Positions 5,387 through 9,027 of a stretch of 9,027 nt of DNA are shown one piece after another. The DNA comes from Deltaproteobacteria bacterium (GTDB taxonomy: Bacteria; Desulfobacterota; Binatia; Binatales; Binataceae), in assembly GCA_003161515.1 (NCBI GenBank), contig PMOH01000082.1, forward strand, positions 3,698 through 12,724. Direction: 5' to 3'. The translations under genes were made by a program, and so were the position numbers. The notes below the pieces were generated by a model. The model worked only from the letters and a program-made list of their open reading frames with translations, had not been told where the DNA came from and did no database searches. How positions within the stretch are numbered: the first letter of the stretch is position 1; each line of letters starts with the position of its first letter.

Positions 5387-8300
5387 CTAACGCCCAGTAC
5401 CCGACAGCGGGACCATTTGCGGTGCTCCCGACGCATTGTCGTTGACGATCAAATTTCCGGCGTGCGGGCTGGTATCCGGCGGAGTGAAGGTCACCTGAAC
5501 CTTGCAGCTCTTTCCCGGGGCCAACGTCTTGATGCATTGGCTCTTAACCGCGAAGGGAGCGGAGGTCGTCTCACCGGTGATCGTAACCTTGATCTTAGAA
5601 CTCTTGGAGCTGGTGTTCTTGATCGTTACCTTCTTCGCTTTGCTCTTTTTGCCGACCTTGTTCTTGCTCCCAAAATTCACCGGATCCGGCTTGATCGACA
5701 GCGTGCCTAGCCCAGGCGTCGGCGTAGCTGTCGGGGTCGCGGTCGCGGTTGCGGTAGCGGTAGCGGTTGCCGTCGAAGTGGCGCTGGTCGAGGTCGCGGT
5801 TGCCGTCGGAGTAGGCCCGACGCTGGGGGTCGGCGTCCTGGTCGATGTTCTAGTTGCGGTTGCGGTCGCCGTCGTCGTAGCCGTACCAGTAGCGGTTGCG
5901 GTCGCGGTCCTGGTCGCCGTCGCAGTAGGAGTGCCGCCGGTCGAAGTTGCGGTAGCCGTCGCCGTGGCAGTGGCGGTTGAAGTTGCAGTTCTGCTTGCGG
6001 TCGCTGTCGCCGTAGCGGTAGGCGTACCGCCGGTCGCGGTGGCGGTTGCGGTCGCGGTCGCCGTGGCGCCGGTCGCGGTCGCGGTTGGCGTCGGCTTCGT
6101 GAACGGCGTCGGGCAGGTGCTACCCGCTGGATTGAGCTCCGTCAGGAACGCCGCGGTGCTCTGTTCCGATTTAACCGTATTGAAGTCGTTGTTGAAGAGC
6201 TGGTAGCCGTTCGAGGTAACCGGGAAGTCGGTCGAATAGGTGCTGCCGACGACGTAGATGTCGTTCGCCGCAGAATTGAAGGCCAGCCCCAATCCGATAT
6301 CCGCCATTCCCGAACCGCCGAGCAAGGTCGAGAACACCAACTGGCTCGCCGCCGCCAGCGACGGATTCAACTCGGACACGAACGCAGTAATCGGGACGTT
6401 AAAGCCCTCCAGCGAGATACCGCTGCTGTCGTTCGCGGCCTGGCAATTATTCGAGGTGGTTGGAAAGGTGCTGGTGTATCCGGTTTCCAACGCCGAGGCC
6501 GAGGTCGTCAGCCCCGTCAGGTACACTTTTCCACCGCTCTCCGCCATCGCGCCGATCGCGTCGCCAACCCCGAAGGTACCGAGAATCGGTATACTCACGC
6601 TGAATCCGGTTCCGCCGAAGTAGGTCGAATAGTCGATCTGGCTGAGTCCCGACGTGCTGCTCGGAGTCAGCTCGGTGACAAATCCGGTCGTCGCCGGAGG
6701 ACCCGCCATCACTTCGGCATCGTTGGTGGACTCGTAAGGAGTTGCGCTGACAGGAAAGTTGGTCGAGGCGGTCAGGCCCGCGACCCACGCGTTCGAGCCG
6801 TCGAGCACAATTGCGGTGCCCAGGTCGCCAATCGAGACCAGCGCGTCTCCATTGCCCGAACCACCGAGGTAGCTACCGTAGGTCAGCGCGCCCGTGGTCG
6901 TATTGAATTCAGCGACGTACGCCATGCTGGTGCTGGTGCCGCCGAGGAAGCCGGACTGCGCAGGATGTGCAGACAGCGGTATGTTGTTCGAGAACGCTCC
7001 ACCAGTGATTCCCACCTGGGTGGCGGATTCGACCGATATTCCCAGGCCGACATCGCCCTCGGAACCATTGGCGGTTCCGCCGTAGTAACTCGAATAAATG
7101 GGCGTGGCGCCGACGCCGTCACCGCCGACGACCATTATGAACGCGTTGCTGAGACCGCCCTCGCCAGTCGCGAGTTGGGCCTGCGCGGCATCAGCGGTCA
7201 CCACAAAGCCGTCGAAGCCGCTGCCTACCGCGCCGCTGGTGCTCTGGGTCGAGCCTACAATGTACGCGGCGCAATCCGAGGAGCATCCGGGAACTAGCGC
7301 GACGCGCGCCGCCGTCGCATTTTCTTTGCCCGGGATGTAGCACGAGTATTCCAGGCTGTCGCCGCCGGCCAGCAGTTCGGTCACGAAGCCCTGGTTGGTC
7401 GACGCGTTGGTGCCGATATTAGTCTGCCCCCACGCTCCGCAGCTTGCGGTGCCGGGAAAAACCGTCCTGGGTGAATCGCCCGCCTGGCCCGAATAGGTCT
7501 GTCCGACTACGTACGCATCTCCACTACCGTCAACCGCGATGCCGAAACCCAGGTCGCCGTCGCCAGTGTCACCGGTCCCCTTGGTATTGCCGTTAGCGCC
7601 GATGTAGGTCGCGTAAATCAGCGACGCGGTTTTGCTAAGGCTGGTGTCGAACTTCGCGACGAAGACGTTCGGATTTTGATTTGGCGCAGCATGGGCGCCA
7701 TTGAGCGCCGTCTGGAAAAAACCGGCGGTCGGGAGATTGTTCGAGTACGCAGTGCCGGTGATGTATGCGTTGGCGGACGGATCGAGCGCGACGTCGACGC
7801 CGGTCTCGGAGTCGATCAGGCTCGCATTGCCAAGGAACGAGGCAAACTGCTCGAGCTGCAAGGGGCCGACGCTCGAACCGTTGCCGCCAAAATAGGTCGA
7901 GTACGGAATCGTATTGACAACCGGATCGATAAACAGCGTCTTGTTGCGATCGTAAGCGGCAAGCTGGAATTCCACCTGCCGGGTCGGGACCCCAGCCGCC
8001 AAGGTGCTGTCTTTCGCGAGCGCGAAACTGCCTGCGACCGGCGTCCGGCTGCCGTCGGCATTCAGCTGATAGTTCTGCGGCTGGTCGATCTTGATAATTC
8101 CGGAAGTTGTCTGAATCACGATATCGCCGGATGCGGTCTGCGCGGTTTGGGCCGGACCCTCGATCGCAAACTTTATCTTCGACGTGTCAGCGCCGGGAGC
8201 TGCGATGAAATCGTATTCGAGCGCGGTCGGCGAGCCGTAATAGACAACGTCGACGCCGGGGTAAACGTTATTGAATCGGACCCGGCCGAAGGTCGGGATG

Positions 8301-8839
8301 TCACGATGCCAGTTTTTCTCCGCGCCAATCAGGTAGTTGACGCGCCCCGGCAGCGGCTCGAGTCCTTCAACTTGCGGATGCGGATTTGCGCCAACCAGGC
8401 GGACTCGCACGGCTGACTCGGTGAGGTTCGTGACCCCGCCGGCCTTGTAAGGAAATCCCGCCGGCATCGGACCCTTGTGAAACTCGCCACCGATCAGGGA
8501 GAACACCGCCGCGTCGTCGGTAAGGAACAGCGAAAAGCGTCCGCTGCGTGCGAGATAGTGCACGCTCGGATCGACTTGCCCATGATTCGCCTCAAAATAA
8601 AGCGGCAGCCCGGAAATCTTGTTCAGCGCATCCTTGCGCGCTTCCTCCGGACTGCGCGCGTCGGTCGACGCCGGTATTATTCGGTCGGCTACCTGGGAAT
8701 TGGACGAGCCTGTTATCGACCCTCCAACTCGCGATCCAAACATCAAGACCGCGAAAACCACGAAGGCAACCGCCCCCATCGTCACCGCCGCGATCGTCAA
8801 CCGCGCGCGCGGCGAAACGCCGGAATTACGAACAGACAT
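5387..8839 (-). CDS. Large secreted or membrane-anchored SBBP-repeat beta-propeller protein with Thr-Ala linker and ASH/choice-of-anchor-D-like C-terminus
   Basis: This is an 1150-residue surface or exported protein of unknown partner. A basic N-terminus is followed by one hydrophobic segment (about 14-36), a signal peptide or membrane anchor. Residues about 78-305 form the conserved N-terminal domain of SBBP-repeat proteins, opening YFEANHGQVDPSVHYLARSG. From about 312 to 905 there are seven blade-like units with the pattern DxxGxxYVxGxTxSxxFP, followed by a FVxEL strand and a YSTYFGG strand; cores lie near 348, 433, 511, 600, 676, 760 and 850. A Pro/Thr/Ala linker (about 910-1040) precedes a roughly 105-residue immunoglobulin-like domain with LAPGKSCKVQVTFTP and LSGTGR, as in ASH/choice-of-anchor-D domains. 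Start choice: ATG 8839 has GGAGGA four bases upstream, whereas an upstream in-frame GTG at 8863 has none. The gene is monocistronic and convergent with the ATPase. Adhesion or surface display is plausible but unproven. Confidence 0.88.
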   Translation of the reverse strand: MSVRNSGVSPRARLTIAAVTMGAVAFVVFAVLMFGSRVGGSITGSSNSQVADRIIPASTDARSPEEARKDALNKISGLPLYFEANHGQVDPSVHYLARSGRFSLFLTDDAAVFSLIGGEFHKGPMPAGFPYKAGGVTNLTESAVRVRLVGANPHPQVEGLEPLPGRVNYLIGAEKNWHRDIPTFGRVRFNNVYPGVDVVYYGSPTALEYDFIAAPGADTSKIKFAIEGPAQTAQTASGDIVIQTTSGIIKIDQPQNYQLNADGSRTPVAGSFALAKDSTLAAGVPTRQVEFQLAAYDRNKTLFIDPVVNTIPYSTYFGGNGSSVGPLQLEQFASFLGNASLIDSETGVDVALDPSANAYITGTAYSNNLPTAGFFQTALNGAHAAPNQNPNVFVAKFDTSLSKTASLIYATYIGANGNTKGTGDTGDGDLGFGIAVDGSGDAYVVGQTYSGQAGDSPRTVFPGTASCGAWGQTNIGTNASTNQGFVTELLAGGDSLEYSCYIPGKENATAARVALVPGCSSDCAAYIVGSTQSTSGAVGSGFDGFVVTADAAQAQLATGEGGLSNAFIMVVGGDGVGATPIYSSYYGGTANGSEGDVGLGISVESATQVGITGGAFSNNIPLSAHPAQSGFLGGTSTSMAYVAEFNTTTGALTYGSYLGGSGNGDALVSIGDLGTAIVLDGSNAWVAGLTASTNFPVSATPYESTNDAEVMAGPPATTGFVTELTPSSTSGLSQIDYSTYFGGTGFSVSIPILGTFGVGDAIGAMAESGGKVYLTGLTTSASALETGYTSTFPTTSNNCQAANDSSGISLEGFNVPITAFVSELNPSLAAASQLVFSTLLGGSGMADIGLGLAFNSAANDIYVVGSTYSTDFPVTSNGYQLFNNDFNTVKSEQSTAAFLTELNPAGSTCPTPFTKPTPTATATGATATATATATATGGTPTATATATASRTATSTATATATATATSTGGTPTATATRTATATATGTATTTATATATRTSTRTPTPSVGPTPTATATSTSATSTATATATATATATPTATPTPGLGTLSIKPDPVNFGSKNKVGKKSKAKKVTIKNTSSKSSKIKVTITGETTSAPFAVKSQCIKTLAPGKSCKVQVTFTPPDTSPHAGNLIVNDNASGAPQMVPLSGTGR
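5715..6110 (-). repeat. Hexanucleotide-based low-complexity tract encoding the Thr-Ala linker
   Basis: Inside the large surface gene, about 400 bases consist of degenerate 6-base units (ACN GCN on the coding strand), encoding (Thr-Ala)n broken by GGTPTA, TSTGG and RT motifs that recur at roughly 30-residue intervals. Unit changes in multiples of six keep the frame, so slippage or recombination would alter linker length without breaking the protein. The opposite strand has GG every 6 bases across much of the tract. The linker is probably an extended spacer, perhaps O-glycosylated, between the propeller and the C-terminal domain. Confidence 0.85.
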
Positions 8840-8843
8840 GTGT

Positions 8844-8850
8844 TCCTCCC
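8844..8850 (-). promoter_or_regulatory. Strong ribosome binding site deciding the start of the large surface protein
   Basis: The minus strand reads GGGAGGA immediately before ACAC and the ATG at 8837-8839. This fixes the start at MSVRNSG rather than at the in-frame GTG eight codons upstream, which would place the ribosome site inside the coding sequence. Confidence 0.75.
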
Positions 8851-8939
8851 TCTGAAAACCCACCCTGCAGACTTAAGACTTTAGGCCCACGATACGAGTT
8901 ACTGAGGGCACAAAATCCTAAGGTAGCGTCTTAGTACCA

Positions 8940-8968
8940 TTACGCCCGCTTAAAGACAAGGAAAAATC
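8940..8968 (-). promoter_or_regulatory. Weak candidate promoter for the large surface-protein gene
   Basis: On the minus strand TTGTCT is followed after 17 bases by TACTAA, four and three matches to the -35 and -10 consensus. A short inverted repeat, CTAAG/CTTAG, overlaps the -10. The leader to the ATG would be about 95 bases. The matches are weak and this is only a candidate. Confidence 0.25.
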
Positions 8969-8998
8969 GAGGCAACGGCCTAAACCACACTGTTCTTT

Positions 8999-9027
8999 GT
9001 GTCATCCTGACGACAGGAGCAACGCGA
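8999..9027 (-). repeat. Inverted copy of the intergenic repeat edge, cut by the window end
   Basis: The reverse complement of these 29 bases matches 4450-4478 with a single mismatch. The element's TCATCCT end is at 9002-9008 and the rest continues beyond the window. It lies upstream of the large surface gene, in opposite orientation to the copy before the ATPase. Confidence 0.85.

Noticed and set aside
5502..6206. A 234-residue plus-strand frame rich in Val-Ala repeats
   Set aside because: It is the antisense reading of the Thr-Ala linker of the large surface gene; no ribosome site or domain supports it.
7676..8416. 246-residue plus-strand frame within the large surface gene
   Set aside because: Antisense to the conserved N-terminal domain and first blades of the SBBP protein, which has the clear start and domain pattern.
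8864..9000. Riboswitch in the leader of the large surface gene
   Set aside because: No motif of a known riboswitch class, including c-di-GMP types, could be recognised in the 5' leader.

Overview
The window is high-GC bacterial chromosome with one phage-derived block and several host genes. The host looks like an environmental Gram-negative bacterium. The large secreted SBBP-propeller protein, with a Thr-Ala linker and a choice-of-anchor-D type C-terminal domain, together with a secreted NHL-like propeller and short palindromic intergenic repeats, recalls uncultured soil lineages such as Binatota, Acidobacteriota or former Deltaproteobacteria. That placement is inference only.

Left part (1-2548, minus strand): a compact Mu-like capsid operon read right to left. 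It holds the Mu I-type prohead protease/scaffold (1397-2548), a small capsid decoration-like protein (880-1362), and the Mu T-type major head protein, which runs off the left edge (1-839). The protease gene carries a well-placed internal Shine-Dalgarno and ATG that would make a separate scaffold protein (1397-1978), as in Mu I/Z. Upstream of the protease, where Mu-type phages normally encode portal and head-morphogenesis proteins, there is only intergenic DNA, including a perfect 17-bp dyad. The block is therefore either a truncated prophage or a rearranged or isolated capsid module.

Middle (2549-3274): about 0.7 kb with no convincing gene. It holds the dyad, a GC-rich hairpin, three copies of a 10-bp direct repeat, and a promoter-like site. 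This leads into a plus-strand gene for a secreted six-bladed propeller protein (3275-4276). A short palindromic repeat element (about 4321-4478) follows, and its edge supplies the Shine-Dalgarno of a YlmA/ModF-like stand-alone ABC ATPase (4482-5288).

Right part (5289-9027): a strong hairpin terminator (5323-5352) separates the ATPase from a convergent 3.45-kb minus-strand gene (5387-8839). This gene encodes a membrane-anchored or secreted protein with an N-terminal domain, seven SBBP-type blades, a Thr-Ala repeat linker and an immunoglobulin-like C-terminal domain. A second, inverted copy of the intergenic repeat begins at 8999 and runs off the window, so the ATPase and the large surface gene are bracketed by inverted repeats. 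No defence system, CRISPR array, tRNA or rRNA was seen.
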